A program made the position numbers and the translations under genes. This document shows positions 7,545 to 16,041 of a stretch of 54,878 nt of DNA, in pieces. This DNA comes from Clostridiales bacterium (GTDB lineage Bacteria > Bacillota > Clostridia > Oscillospirales > CAG-272), in contig JAEEJH010000091.1 in the NCBI GenBank assembly GCA_016281775.1, forward strand, positions 1-54,878, read 5' to 3'. The notes under the pieces are model-generated. The model worked only from the letters and a program-made list of their open reading frames with translations. It did no database searches and was not told the origin of the DNA. Position 1 is the first letter of the stretch, and every line of letters begins with the position of its first letter.

Positions 7545-8987
7545 TTATTTGTTAAGAGATACGCAGCGGTTATAAGCGTCTTCAAAGAGCTTTTTGAGAT
7601 CCGCGGCGGACGTGCCTTCGGGAGCGGAGATATACGCTACGAGAAGTTCGCCGACCTTGTCACGGGCGTCGGAAGAACCGACGAACGCGGGCGAGGTGAA
7701 ATAATTGCTTTCCTGTTCCATACAGATCTTTGCCGAGAGGGCGGCGATGCCGTCTTTGGTGTAGTTCGCGCCGGCAAGGAATTCCTTATAAGCGTCGAGC
7801 TCGAACGTGGATCTGATTACCGGAACGTAGCCGGAGGTCATCGAGAATTCAGCCTGGAATTCGGGAGAGGTGAGTAAGTACTTGATGAAAAGCCACGCCG
7901 CGTCGTTGACTTTCGAATCCTTCTGAGCGAGCATACAGATCGAAGGTCCCTGAGAAATGACTTTCTTATTCGAGGTGTCAGCCTGAGGTATCTGAGCTAT
8001 GCCGACTTCGAACGGATACGTACCGTCGTCGTTAGCCGAGGGGCACTGATACGTCGCGCCGGCGGACGAACCTATCGAGATATATGAATGGATGACTATG
8101 CCGTCGTCGTTCGGTTTTGTGTTGGTGAACAGACCGGACGTGTACGCGCCGTAGATAGCCTGCGTGGTCATATAACCGTTAAGGAACCATCCGCGGAATT
8201 TGTTTAAGAATTCGGCGTTTTTGTCGTCGTTGAATAAGAAGCGGTCTTCGACCTTTTCAGCAGCCTGAGTATACGGCGTCTTGAGCTGTTCGGTCATGGT
8301 GATGAACCAGTTTGCTTCGGAGTCGTAGCCGAGCGGAATGCTCGTCTTGTCTATTTCTTTTATCTTTTTGATGACGTATTCCATCGAGGTCGCATCGTTT
8401 TCGCCGTTGGCAAACCAGTGATCCGGTACGGAGAGGCCGTTCGCGTCGAAGAACGTCTTGTTATAATACATAACTTCGGTCGATTTGGAGAACGGGAGCG
8501 TATACATCTTGCTCTCGTCGCCGAACGACTTGCCTTCTGCATAGTAACCGCTGATGAAATCGTTCATCTGAGCTTCGGTAAGACCGAACTCGGGGTTCTT
8601 ATCGTTTATGTAAGTATTAAGGTCGACGACCTTTTTGCTGCGCAGATACGTTGCGACGTGGTCGGGATAGCAGTACGCTATAGCCGGCTGTTTGCCCGCC
8701 TGCAGCTCGGTGATGACCTGGTTTCTGACGTCGTCATAACCGCCGACAGACTGTTCGGTGATCGTGATCGTCGGATATTTCTTGTTGAATTCCGCGATAT
8801 ACTTCGTCAGTACCGCGCGGAGGTTCGCGCCCATCGTGTGGTAGAACACCACTTCGACGTTTTCGGGCACTGTTCTCGCCGGATCATCGGTCTTGCCGGG
8901 ATCGTCCGGTTTGGCACCGCATGCGGAGAGCAGCAGACACGACAGTATTGTAGCTGCGAGGATAAGGATTGCTGTGATCTTTCTCAT
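7545..8987 (-). CDS. ABC importer substrate-binding lipoprotein (family 1, UgpB/MalE-like)
   Basis: A 480-residue lipoprotein: signal ending LLLSAC (Cys23), then a type 1 extracellular solute-binding domain with typical segments (EFNKKYPTITI, the YNKTFFDANGL hinge region, AWLFIKYLLTSPEFQAEF). It starts at ATG 8987 with AAAGGAG upstream. It delivers a ligand to the two CUT1 permeases encoded just upstream in the operon. Family members bind oligosaccharides, glycerol-3-phosphate or glycerophosphodiesters. The ligand cannot be read from sequence, but the gene is sandwiched between permease genes and a secreted nuclease, so a nucleotide, nucleoside or sugar phosphate released from nucleic acid is the attractive guess. 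Confidence 0.93.
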   Translation of the reverse strand: MRKITAILILAATILSCLLLSACGAKPDDPGKTDDPARTVPENVEVVFYHTMGANLRAVLTKYIAEFNKKYPTITITEQSVGGYDDVRNQVITELQAGKQPAIAYCYPDHVATYLRSKKVVDLNTYINDKNPEFGLTEAQMNDFISGYYAEGKSFGDESKMYTLPFSKSTEVMYYNKTFFDANGLSVPDHWFANGENDATSMEYVIKKIKEIDKTSIPLGYDSEANWFITMTEQLKTPYTQAAEKVEDRFLFNDDKNAEFLNKFRGWFLNGYMTTQAIYGAYTSGLFTNTKPNDDGIVIHSYISIGSSAGATYQCPSANDDGTYPFEVGIAQIPQADTSNKKVISQGPSICMLAQKDSKVNDAAWLFIKYLLTSPEFQAEFSMTSGYVPVIRSTFELDAYKEFLAGANYTKDGIAALSAKICMEQESNYFTSPAFVGSSDARDKVGELLVAYISAPEGTSAADLKKLFEDAYNRCVSLNK

Positions 8988-9021
8988 AATTGACTCCTTT
9001 TATTTTATCTCATAAGATATT

Positions 9022-9951
9022 TTAACCTTTGATACCGCTTCTCGATACGCCGCGCATTATGTACTTGCGCAGGAACACGAAGACGAGGAACAGCGGGATC
9101 GATACTATGAATACCGCCGCCATCTGCGCCGGGAAGTTCGTGTCGCCCGCTTCGGTAACGAAGCTGGCGCCGCGCAGACCGTTCGTAATCAGCTTGTGCG
9201 CGTCGTCGTTTGCAACGAGGCGGGGCCAGATATACGCGTTCCAAGAACCCATCATCTTGAGTATCGTTATGGTGATTATGGTCGAGACTGAAAGCGGAAG
9301 CATTACCTTCCACAGATATTTGAAGTCGCTCGTACCGTCGACCTTCGCGGCGAGGTACAGTTCGTTCGGTATCTGCATAAACGTCTGACGCAAGAGGTAA
9401 ATGTAATAGACCGATACGAGCATCGGCACGATAAGTACCGCGAACGTATTCGTTATATCAAGCCAGCTTATCGACTCTTCAAGAAACGGCAGTCTGCCCG
9501 ATACGGTGAGGTAGTTCGTTATCGTGTAAAGCTCGCCCGGTACCATCATAGTTGCCATGAGAGCGCCGAACACTATGCCCTTGCCTTTGAAATTGAGTCT
9601 GGCGAACGCAAACGCCGAAAGCACCGTTACGACGAGCGAAAGCACCGTTGAAACCGCGCCGACGTAGAGCGTGTGCAAAAACAGATCGAGCAGTTTGGCT
9701 TTTTCAAACGCCATGACGAAATTTTCGAAAACTATCTTTTTAGGCCAGAGCGTAGGTACGTTCAGCCTGTATTCCTCCATCGTTTTAAGCGACGAAATGA
9801 TCATCCAGTAAAACGGGAATATCATCATGACCGCCATGAGCGTGAGGAATATGTATATGACCGTCAGTCTTATGATATTTGCGGTCTTCTGATTGCGCAT
9901 CGAGGCGGCTACGTCGATGTCTTTTATGACAAATTCTTTTCTATCAGCCAT
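9022..9951 (-). CDS. ABC importer permease, CUT1 family (UgpE/MalG-like)
   Basis: A 309-residue inner-membrane protein with six predicted membrane segments. The permease motif that docks the ATPase appears as ELYLAAKVDGTSDFKYLWKV (the EAA loop), followed by the conserved LP. The ORF track starts at a TTG at 9963, but the ATG at 9951 has GAGGTG five bases upstream and begins just after the stop of the partner permease, so it is preferred. It pairs with the upstream permease to form the translocation channel. Known relatives carry di- and oligosaccharides or glycerol-3-phosphate. Confidence 0.93.
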   Translation of the reverse strand: MADRKEFVIKDIDVAASMRNQKTANIIRLTVIYIFLTLMAVMMIFPFYWMIISSLKTMEEYRLNVPTLWPKKIVFENFVMAFEKAKLLDLFLHTLYVGAVSTVLSLVVTVLSAFAFARLNFKGKGIVFGALMATMMVPGELYTITNYLTVSGRLPFLEESISWLDITNTFAVLIVPMLVSVYYIYLLRQTFMQIPNELYLAAKVDGTSDFKYLWKVMLPLSVSTIITITILKMMGSWNAYIWPRLVANDDAHKLITNGLRGASFVTEAGDTNFPAQMAAVFIVSIPLFLVFVFLRKYIMRGVSRSGIKG

Positions 9952-9959
9952 GACGCACC

Positions 9960-10889
9960 TCAATAATGCACTTTCTTACTGCTCACGTAACCGTTTATCG
10001 CCGTTACGACGAGGATTATCGCGAACAGTATCAGAGACGCCGCCGAGGCGTTGCCGAGATTGCTCTTCGGCAGCATGTTGTAAACGTAACCGACTATCGT
10101 GTTCATCTGCCCGGAAGAACCGGCGGGGCCCATCGTTTCGCCGAATATACCTACGATACTCGAATACTCTTTGAAGCCGCCGATGAACGAGGTGATTATG
10201 ACGTAGGCGAGCATCGGGGAGACGAGCGGCACGGTTATGCGGAAGAACGTGCGCGCTTTTGAGGTCGCGTCGATCTTCGCGGCTTCGTAATACTGCTTGT
10301 TCACGTTCTGCAGACCGCCCATGAGAACGAGTATCTTGAACGGCAGGGCGTGCCAGATTATGTAGGTACAGACGACGAACATATTAGCGCCCCAGGTCGA
10401 GCCGTTGTTGACGAAGTTCACCGGCGATATGCCGAATATTCCGATTATATTGTTGATTATACCCTGCGTTTCGATCAGGTCGCCGACGCCGACGCGCGTG
10501 AACATCGCGTTGAAGACCATGCCTATCGCTATGGAGTTGGTGACGTACGGCAGGAAGAACACCGTCTGATATACTTTCTGCAAAGGTTTTATCGAATTGA
10601 GCGCGACGGCTATAAGCAGCGCGAGCGCCGTGGATATCGGGACCGTTATCACGCAAAGGAGCACAGTATTTTTGAGGTACTGTTTGAAGTCGACGTTGCC
10701 AATGACCGTTTTGAAGTTCTCTATACCGAACTCGAACGTCTCGCCGCCGACTATCGCCAGACCGTTGTAACCGTTGAGAAACGCCATGCGGAACGTGTTT
10801 ATGAGCGGATAAAACGAGAATATCAGCAGAAGCACGAGCGCCGGCGAGAGGTACAGCCAGGCTTTATAGTTGTTCTTTTTGTCCGTCAT
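9960..10889 (-). CDS. ABC importer permease, CUT1 family (UgpA/MalF-like)
   Basis: A 309-residue permease with six membrane segments. It begins MTDKKNNYKAWLYLSPALVLL, which matches UgpA/MalF-type N-termini, and carries the EAA loop QYYEAAKIDATSKARTFFRI with the following VPL. It lies four bases downstream of the ATPase gene and immediately before its partner permease. Together with the binding protein and ATPase it makes a complete importer in one operon. Substrate is unknown from sequence. Confidence 0.93.
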   Translation of the reverse strand: MTDKKNNYKAWLYLSPALVLLLIFSFYPLINTFRMAFLNGYNGLAIVGGETFEFGIENFKTVIGNVDFKQYLKNTVLLCVITVPISTALALLIAVALNSIKPLQKVYQTVFFLPYVTNSIAIGMVFNAMFTRVGVGDLIETQGIINNIIGIFGISPVNFVNNGSTWGANMFVVCTYIIWHALPFKILVLMGGLQNVNKQYYEAAKIDATSKARTFFRITVPLVSPMLAYVIITSFIGGFKEYSSIVGIFGETMGPAGSSGQMNTIVGYVYNMLPKSNLGNASAASLILFAIILVVTAINGYVSSKKVHY

Positions 10890-10893
10890 AACG

Positions 10894-11997
10894 TTACCCC
10901 TCTACGTTTATGCGCAGCTCGGTCTCGGCTTCGAAGACGAACACCTTGTTTTTCTTAATATTGAAGCGTACTCTGCCGGTCGCGTCGTGCTTGATGTCGA
11001 TACCGGAATCGACTATCGCGCGTACTGTCTCTTTCTGACATTTTTCATTCTCGAGTATGACCGAGCAGTCGCGGCCCATGACTTCTATGTTGCGCAGGAT
11101 GCCGGAGAACGCTCCGTCCTCGCACGGTATGAAGCCTTCTGGTCTGATAGCGACGTGAACGGGCCTGTCCTGCTGCCCGGGCAACGCCATTATCTCCTCG
11201 TCGCCGATCTTGAGCATGCCGTCTTCGATCTTGCCGTCGAAGACGTTTATAGGCGGCGTGCCGAGGAATTTTGCGACGAAGAGGTTGCACGGATCGTCGT
11301 AAACGTTCTGCGGCTTGCCGATCTGCTGAACGACGCCTTCCTTCATAACGACGATGATGTCGGAGATGCTCATCGCCTCTTCCTGGTCGTGGGTGACGAA
11401 TACGGTGGTTACGCCGGTCTCGCGCTGGATGCGGCGTATCTCTTCACGCGTCTGCAGGCGCAGACGTGCGTCGAGGTTCGAAAGCGGTTCGTCGAGCAGA
11501 AGCACTCTCGGCTCTTTCACGAGCGCGCGCGCTATCGCGACGCGCTGCTGCTGACCGCCGGAGAGTTCGCTCGGTTTTCTGTCCATCAGCTCGTCGATCT
11601 GTACGAGCTTAGCCGCGGCGACCGCTTTTTCAAGCATCTCCTGTTTAGACATTTTCTGCTCGCCCTTCAGGTTCTGCAGCGGGAACAGGATGTTCTGTTT
11701 GACCGTCAGATGAGGGTACAGAGCGTAGTTCTGGAAAACAAGTCCGACGCCGCGATGCTCCGGCTCAAGATGCGTGACTTCTTTTTCCCCGAAAAAGATC
11801 TTGCCTTTTGTAGGCTTCTGCAGACCGCAGATCATATAAAGGGTCGTGCTTTTGCCGCAGCCCGAAGGCCCGAGCAGACCGACGAGCTTGCCGTCGGGTA
11901 TCTCGAAATTGAGTCCGTCGACCGCTATGACCTCTTCTTTGATCTTCTTGTTTCTGTTCGGGAACGCCTTCGTCACGTTTTGAAGTACAATTTTCAT
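10894..11997 (-). CDS. ABC importer ATPase (UgpC/MsmK/MalK family)
   Basis: A 367-residue ATPase with Walker A GPSGCGKST (about residue 40), the signature LSGGQQQRVAIARAL, Walker B VLLLDEPLSNLDA, and the switch histidine in VFVTHDQEEAMS. The C-terminal 120 residues form the MalK-type TOBE/OB regulatory domain (VAIRPEGFI). It energises the CUT1 permeases encoded next to it. Many Firmicutes use one shared MsmK for several importers; here the ATPase is built into the operon, so this transporter appears self-sufficient. Start ATG 11997 has CAGGAG upstream. Confidence 0.95.
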   Translation of the reverse strand: MKIVLQNVTKAFPNRNKKIKEEVIAVDGLNFEIPDGKLVGLLGPSGCGKSTTLYMICGLQKPTKGKIFFGEKEVTHLEPEHRGVGLVFQNYALYPHLTVKQNILFPLQNLKGEQKMSKQEMLEKAVAAAKLVQIDELMDRKPSELSGGQQQRVAIARALVKEPRVLLLDEPLSNLDARLRLQTREEIRRIQRETGVTTVFVTHDQEEAMSISDIIVVMKEGVVQQIGKPQNVYDDPCNLFVAKFLGTPPINVFDGKIEDGMLKIGDEEIMALPGQQDRPVHVAIRPEGFIPCEDGAFSGILRNIEVMGRDCSVILENEKCQKETVRAIVDSGIDIKHDATGRVRFNIKKNKVFVFEAETELRINVEG

Positions 11998-12020
11998 AAC
12001 GTCTCCTGTATATTTGAAAT

Positions 12021-12779
12021 TTAATAGGTTTCTTCTTCTCTTTTCAGCTGCTTCTGCTTTTCGATATACGCGTCACGCTCTTCGGCCGTATCGAATATCA
12101 TCTGGCTGCCCCAGTCGACGGCGACCGTATCGGCTATAACGTCGTGCAGGAATCTGCCCGGACCGAGTTTCACGAGGGAGAACACCTCGCCCGCGGCGAA
12201 AACCGCTATCAGCACCCAGCCGAACAGCCCGGTAGCGCCCGTTATGACGGAGAGAAACGTCAGTATCGGCAGAATGAATTCCATAACTCCTTTGCCGATG
12301 ACGTTGCGCACGAAGATTATCGGGGCCGACGCCCGCGTGAAGCCGGTGCGCATCACGCCGAGACCGAACAGCCGCTTGCCGAGCGATCTGCCGTCTTTCA
12401 ATATCACCGGTATGATAAACTCAAGAAGCAGAGTCGATCCGAAAACGCCGCCGGAGAGTATGACGAACGTCAGTATCAGATACGTTCTCATCGCCTCGTT
12501 CGCTTCTTCGTCGGCGTTCATGGCGTCGACGGCTTCTTTATAATGAGTTTTTTCTTCGTCGGTCATTTTGGAATACGCTTCTTCGTCGGTCGAGTAATCG
12601 ACGCCGTACCGCTCTTCGTATTCGGCACGGACAGCGTTATATCTGTTCAGATATCCGTCGGTATCCAGAACGCTTGCAAACAAAAGATACAGACCGACCG
12701 TCAGCATTGCGGCGACGACGAAATCGGCAAGGAAAGCGAACATCCTTTTCGCGTACGGGGCTTTCTGCAGATCGATCAT
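12021..12779 (-). CDS. RDD family membrane protein
   Basis: The protein has an RDD-type N-terminus (YAKRMFAFLADFVVAAML, with Arg and Asp facing the first membrane helix), a long charged loop (about 45-95), two further membrane regions, and the typical segment KDGRSLGKRLFGLGVMRTG. Function of RDD proteins is poorly known; some are linked to ion or solute transport. It is the first gene of the transporter-nuclease operon. The chosen ATG 12779 (252 residues) has GGAGGG five bases upstream. Alternatives are ATG 12851, which follows AAAGGCGGTGATC (12 of 13 bases complementary to the 16S 3' end, but spaced 9-11 bases), and the GTG 12863 in the ORF track. The upstream starts would add a short non-RDD extension. 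Confidence 0.82.
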   Translation of the reverse strand: MIDLQKAPYAKRMFAFLADFVVAAMLTVGLYLLFASVLDTDGYLNRYNAVRAEYEERYGVDYSTDEEAYSKMTDEEKTHYKEAVDAMNADEEANEAMRTYLILTFVILSGGVFGSTLLLEFIIPVILKDGRSLGKRLFGLGVMRTGFTRASAPIIFVRNVIGKGVMEFILPILTFLSVITGATGLFGWVLIAVFAAGEVFSLVKLGPGRFLHDVIADTVAVDWGSQMIFDTAEERDAYIEKQKQLKREEETY

Positions 12780-12895
12780 TTCAGCCCTCCGCGCGGTCTT
12801 CGGCAAAAAGATAAAAAGACGGTCTTTCAATATTGAGCCTTTATCCGTCATACCGAAGATCACCGCCTTTTCGCACGTGTATTATATTTACTGTA

Positions 12896-12924
12896 ATGAT
12901 AACATACTCTCAAAATCATGTCAA
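12896..12924 (-). promoter_or_regulatory. promoter of the transporter-nuclease operon
   Basis: On the minus strand: -35 TTGACA (12919-12924), 17-base spacer, -10 TATCAT (12896-12901). The -35 is perfect and spacing optimal. A start near 12889 gives a short leader before the RDD gene. Confidence 0.75.
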
Positions 12925-12969
12925 TACTTTTTTTGTGAATTCGTCAAAATTCTCGAAACTTCGTCAATA
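12920..12969. promoter_or_regulatory. three direct GTCAAWA repeats (possible operator)
   Basis: GTCAATA (12920), GTCAAAA (12943) and GTCAATA (12963) recur at 23- and 20-base steps, about two helical turns. The first overlaps the -35 of the minus-strand operon and the last lies about 38 bases from the -35 of deoC. Regular phasing suggests a protein binding one DNA face; no factor is identified. Confidence 0.35.
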
Positions 12970-12990
12970 TTATTTTCCGTATTTCCCGTT

Positions 12991-13024
12991 TTTTTTCGCC
13001 GCGCTATTGCATACGGCGAAAAAA
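12991..13024. promoter_or_regulatory. inverted repeat overlapping the deoC promoter (possible operator)
   Basis: Arms TTTTTTCGCCG (12991-13001) and CGGCGAAAAAA (13014-13024) are perfect 11-bp inverted repeats around a 12-base centre that contains the deoC -35 box. The position suits a repressor site; the T/A runs mean it could also be a weak bidirectional terminator. Confidence 0.45.
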
Positions 13025-13035
13025 TATGATAGAAT
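13007..13035 (+). promoter_or_regulatory. promoter of the deoxynucleoside catabolic operon
   Basis: -35 TTGCAT (13007-13012), 17-base spacer, -10 TAGAAT (13030-13035), with AGGAG at 13047-13051 before the deoC ATG. Good match to the housekeeping sigma consensus. Confidence 0.7.
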
Positions 13036-13059
13036 AAGAAAAAAACAGGAGATTTGAAT

Positions 13060-13728
13060 ATGCAGATCAAGGATATTTTATCAAAAGTCGATCATACCCT
13101 TCTCGCGCAGAACGCGACGTGGGAGCAGATCAGGCAGATATGCGACGACGGAATGAAATACGGTACGGCCTCGGTTTGTATCCCGGCTTCTTACGTCAAA
13201 GCCGCTAAGGATTACGTCGGCGATAAACTCGCCGTATGCACTGTCATAGGATTTCCGAACGGCTATTCGACCACGGCGGTCAAGGTCTTTGAGACCGCCG
13301 ACGCGCTTCAGAACGGCGCCGACGAGATCGATATGGTCATCAACGTCGGCTGGCTGAAAGACAAAAAATACGACGCGCTGCTCGGTGAGATAAGAGCGAT
13401 AAAAGCCGTATGCGGCGATAAGATCCTCAAAGTCATAATAGAGACGTGCCTGCTCACAGACGAAGAAAAAATTAAAATGTGCGAGATCGTCTCCGAATCG
13501 GGCGCGGATTACATCAAGACCTCGACCGGCTTTTCAAAAGGCGGAGCGACTAAAGAAGACGTCGCGCTCTTCGCCGCTCACGTTGCTCCTCATCTGAAGA
13601 TCAAAGCCGCCGGCGGAATCTCGTCGCTGCAGGACGCGGAAGATTTCATTAATCTCGGCGCTATGCGTCTCGGCACGAGCAGAATAGTCAAAATAGTCAA
13701 AAATATGCCCGAAGACTCGGGTTATTGA
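13060..13728 (+). CDS. deoC: deoxyribose-phosphate aldolase
   Basis: A 222-residue class I aldolase that splits 2-deoxyribose-5-phosphate into glyceraldehyde-3-phosphate and acetaldehyde. It begins in family style ([13 protein letters not shown]), with [20 protein letters not shown], the Schiff-base region [15 protein letters not shown] (catalytic Lys in KTSTGF), and the phosphate-binding IKAAGGISS. The ORF track begins at a TTG (13054), but the ATG at 13060 lies eight bases after AGGAG, while the TTG would be only two bases away, so 13060 is chosen. First gene of the operon; deoD follows after 12 bases. Confidence 0.96.
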   Translation: MQIKDILSKVDHTLLAQNATWEQIRQICDDGMKYGTASVCIPASYVKAAKDYVGDKLAVCTVIGFPNGYSTTAVKVFETADALQNGADEIDMVINVGWLKDKKYDALLGEIRAIKAVCGDKILKVIIETCLLTDEEKIKMCEIVSESGADYIKTSTGFSKGGATKEDVALFAAHVAPHLKIKAAGGISSLQDAEDFINLGAMRLGTSRIVKIVKNMPEDSGY

Positions 13729-13740
13729 TAGGAGAAAAAT

Positions 13741-14472
13741 ATGAATTATCCGACTCCTCACATAAACGCGGCCCCTGAGGATTTCGCCGATACCGTGCTT
13801 ATGCCGGGCGATCCTCTGCGCTCGAAATTCATAGCGGAAAATTTCCTGACCGGCGCGAAGCTCGTCAACAACGTAAGAGGCATACAGGGTTATACAGGTA
13901 AATATAACGGCGTGCCGGTATCGGTCATGGCGAGCGGTATGGGTATGCCTTCGATAGGTATTTATTCTTACGAGCTGTTCAATTTCTTCGGCGTGTCGAA
14001 CGTCATAAGAGTCGGCTCCGCCGGAGCGATGACGGCCGACGTGAAGGTGCGCGAGATAGTAATGGCCGAAGGCGCCTGCACCGATTCGAATTACGCGGCG
14101 CAGTTCCGTCTGCCGGGCGCGTACGCTCCGATCGCCGATTTCGGTCTGCTCTCCAAAGCGGTAAAATTCGCCGACGAAATGAAGCTTTCTTACCACGTCG
14201 GCAACGTTCTGTCGTCCGACCGCTTTTACGGCGACGACGGCGATCTGCCGGAAAATATGAGATCGGCGGCGCTGTGGAGAAAAATGGGCGTTTTAGCGGT
14301 CGAGATGGAGAGCGCGGCGCTTTATATGAACGCGGCGCGCGCCGGCAAGCACGCTCTCGGCGTTTTCACGATATCCGACAGCCTCGTCACGGGCGAATCG
14401 ACGAGCGCCGAAGAACGCCAGAACACCTTCACCGATATGATGGAGCTCGCGCTCCGCGTTGCAACGACGTGA
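13741..14472 (+). CDS. deoD: purine-nucleoside phosphorylase, DeoD type
   Basis: A 243-residue hexameric-type purine-nucleoside phosphorylase. It releases purine base and (deoxy)ribose-1-phosphate from purine nucleosides. Motifs are TPHINA at the N-terminus (the His that reaches the neighbouring subunit's active site), MPGDPLRSKF (phosphate binding), RVGSAGAM, and LAVEMESAALY (ribose-binding Glu/Met/Glu), followed by the acidic ISDSLVTGE. Good ribosome site TAGGAG. Its TGA overlaps the ATG of deoB by one base, so translation is coupled. Confidence 0.97.
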   Translation: MNYPTPHINAAPEDFADTVLMPGDPLRSKFIAENFLTGAKLVNNVRGIQGYTGKYNGVPVSVMASGMGMPSIGIYSYELFNFFGVSNVIRVGSAGAMTADVKVREIVMAEGACTDSNYAAQFRLPGAYAPIADFGLLSKAVKFADEMKLSYHVGNVLSSDRFYGDDGDLPENMRSAALWRKMGVLAVEMESAALYMNAARAGKHALGVFTISDSLVTGESTSAEERQNTFTDMMELALRVATT

Positions 14473-16040
14473 TGAAGCGCGTATTTCTGATAGTTCTCGA
14501 CAGTTTCGGCATAGGCGCGGAGCCGGATGCCGACAGATTCGGCGACGTCGGGACAAATACCCTCCGCTCGATATCACGTTCGGATCATTTCAGGATCGAT
14601 AACTTAAAAAAAGCGGGGCTATGCGATATTGAAGGCGTCGATTTTCTGTCCGGCTTTGCCGGTCATTACGGCGCGGTCGGCAGACTGCGCGAAGCGTCGG
14701 CGGGCAAAGACACGACGATCGGGCACTGGGAAATAGCGGGACTTATCTCGCCTTCACCGATGCCGACGTATCCGCACGGTTTTCCCGACGACGTGATCGC
14801 GGCGTTTTCGGCATCCGTCGGCCGCGGAGTGCTCTGCAACCTGCCGTATTCGGGCACAAAGGTCATTGAAGAATACGGCGAAGAGCACATGAAGACGGGC
14901 AAGCTGATCGTCTACACGAGCGCGGACAGCGTATTTCAGATCGCGGCGCATGAAGATATCGTCCCCGTTGAAGAGCTTTATGATATTTGCCGCAAAGCGA
15001 GAAGCATACTTAAAGGCAGACACGCCGTCGGCAGAGTTATCGCGAGACCTTTCAAAGGCGGACCGGGCGGGTTTTACCGTACGGAGAACCGCCGCGATTT
15101 TTCGCTCGAACCGACCGGTACGACGCTTCTCGACGAGTTGAAAAAAGCCGGGCGCGACGTGATCTCGGTCGGCAAGATACGCGATATCTTCGCCTCGCGC
15201 GGCGTGACCGAAGCGGTCGTCACTCACAACAATACAGAGGGAATGGCGGCGGCGCTCGAATTGCAGAAACGCGATTTCAACGGTCTGTGCTTTGTGAACC
15301 TCGTGGATTTCGATATGCTATACGGACACCGCAACGACGCAGACGGCTATGCGAAAGCCATAGCCGCATTCGATGAATGGCTGCCCGGTTTCGTATCCGG
15401 CATGAGAGAAGGCGACGCGCTCATAATCACCGCCGATCACGGCTGCGATCCCGGCGATATAAGCACCGATCACACGAGAGAGTACGTTCCCATGATAGCC
15501 GTCGGCAAGAGTATAAAACCCGTTAATTTGGGCACGAGAAGCACTTTTGCAGACGTTGGAGCGACCGTCGGCGAAATGCTCGGAGTTAAATGCGATATAA
15601 GCGGAAAGAGCTTTTATATGGAAATAACAAGCGAAAATAAAGTATACGCCGATCTTATGAACAGAGCCGAAGCGGCGAGAAACAATTCCTATTCTCCCTA
15701 TTCCGGCTTCTCGGTCGGGGCGGCTCTGCTCTGCTCCGACGGCAAGATTTACGAAGGCTGCAACATCGAAAACGCGTCGTTTTCGCCCACGATCTGCGCC
15801 GAGCGGACCGCGATATTCAAGGCGGTCTCGGAAGGCGAACGTGAATTCGAGGCGATAGCGATATCCGGCGGCAGACACGGCGAGATATCCGACACGTGTT
15901 CGCCGTGCGGAGTATGCAGACAGGTGATGACCGAATTCTGCGGCGCCGGTTTCAAGATCGTTTTAAGAACGGAAAACGGGATAAAAATACTCACGCTCAA
16001 AGAACTTATGCCGCTCTCGTTTACGAAAGGAGAACTCTGA
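14472..16040 (+). CDS. deoB: phosphopentomutase-cytidine deaminase fusion (DeoB-Cdd)
   Basis: One continuous 522-residue frame. Residues 1 to about 384 are phosphopentomutase: VLDSFGIGAEPDADRF, GKDTTIGHWEIAG (with the phosphorylated Thr), IITADHGCDP, DHTREYVPM, and a C-terminus GKSFYMEI where stand-alone DeoB proteins end. From about residue 383 the frame runs directly into a complete cytidine deaminase with NIENASF, ICAERTA and CSPCGVCRQ (zinc Cys residues and catalytic Glu). No stop separates them. An in-frame ATG (15618) at the junction sits nine bases after GGAAAG and could also give free Cdd. DeoB converts (deoxy)ribose-1-phosphate to the 5-phosphate; Cdd turns (deoxy)cytidine into (deoxy)uridine. 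The ORF track's start at 14274 lies inside deoD and is rejected. Confidence 0.92.
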   Translation: MKRVFLIVLDSFGIGAEPDADRFGDVGTNTLRSISRSDHFRIDNLKKAGLCDIEGVDFLSGFAGHYGAVGRLREASAGKDTTIGHWEIAGLISPSPMPTYPHGFPDDVIAAFSASVGRGVLCNLPYSGTKVIEEYGEEHMKTGKLIVYTSADSVFQIAAHEDIVPVEELYDICRKARSILKGRHAVGRVIARPFKGGPGGFYRTENRRDFSLEPTGTTLLDELKKAGRDVISVGKIRDIFASRGVTEAVVTHNNTEGMAAALELQKRDFNGLCFVNLVDFDMLYGHRNDADGYAKAIAAFDEWLPGFVSGMREGDALIITADHGCDPGDISTDHTREYVPMIAVGKSIKPVNLGTRSTFADVGATVGEMLGVKCDISGKSFYMEITSENKVYADLMNRAEAARNNSYSPYSGFSVGAALLCSDGKIYEGCNIENASFSPTICAERTAIFKAVSEGEREFEAIAISGGRHGEISDTCSPCGVCRQVMTEFCGAGFKIVLRTENGIKILTLKELMPLSFTKGEL

Positions 16041-16041
16041 A

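Noticed and set aside
10350-12024. Long plus-strand ORFs across the ABC transporter genes
   Set aside because: The minus strand encodes a permease and an ATPase with complete Walker and signature motifs; the plus-strand products have no recognisable family.
14274-14471. N-terminal extension of the DeoB-Cdd frame in the ORF track
   Set aside because: It overlaps deoD in another frame; DeoB homologues start at MKRVFLIVLDSFG and the ATG there is coupled to the deoD stop.
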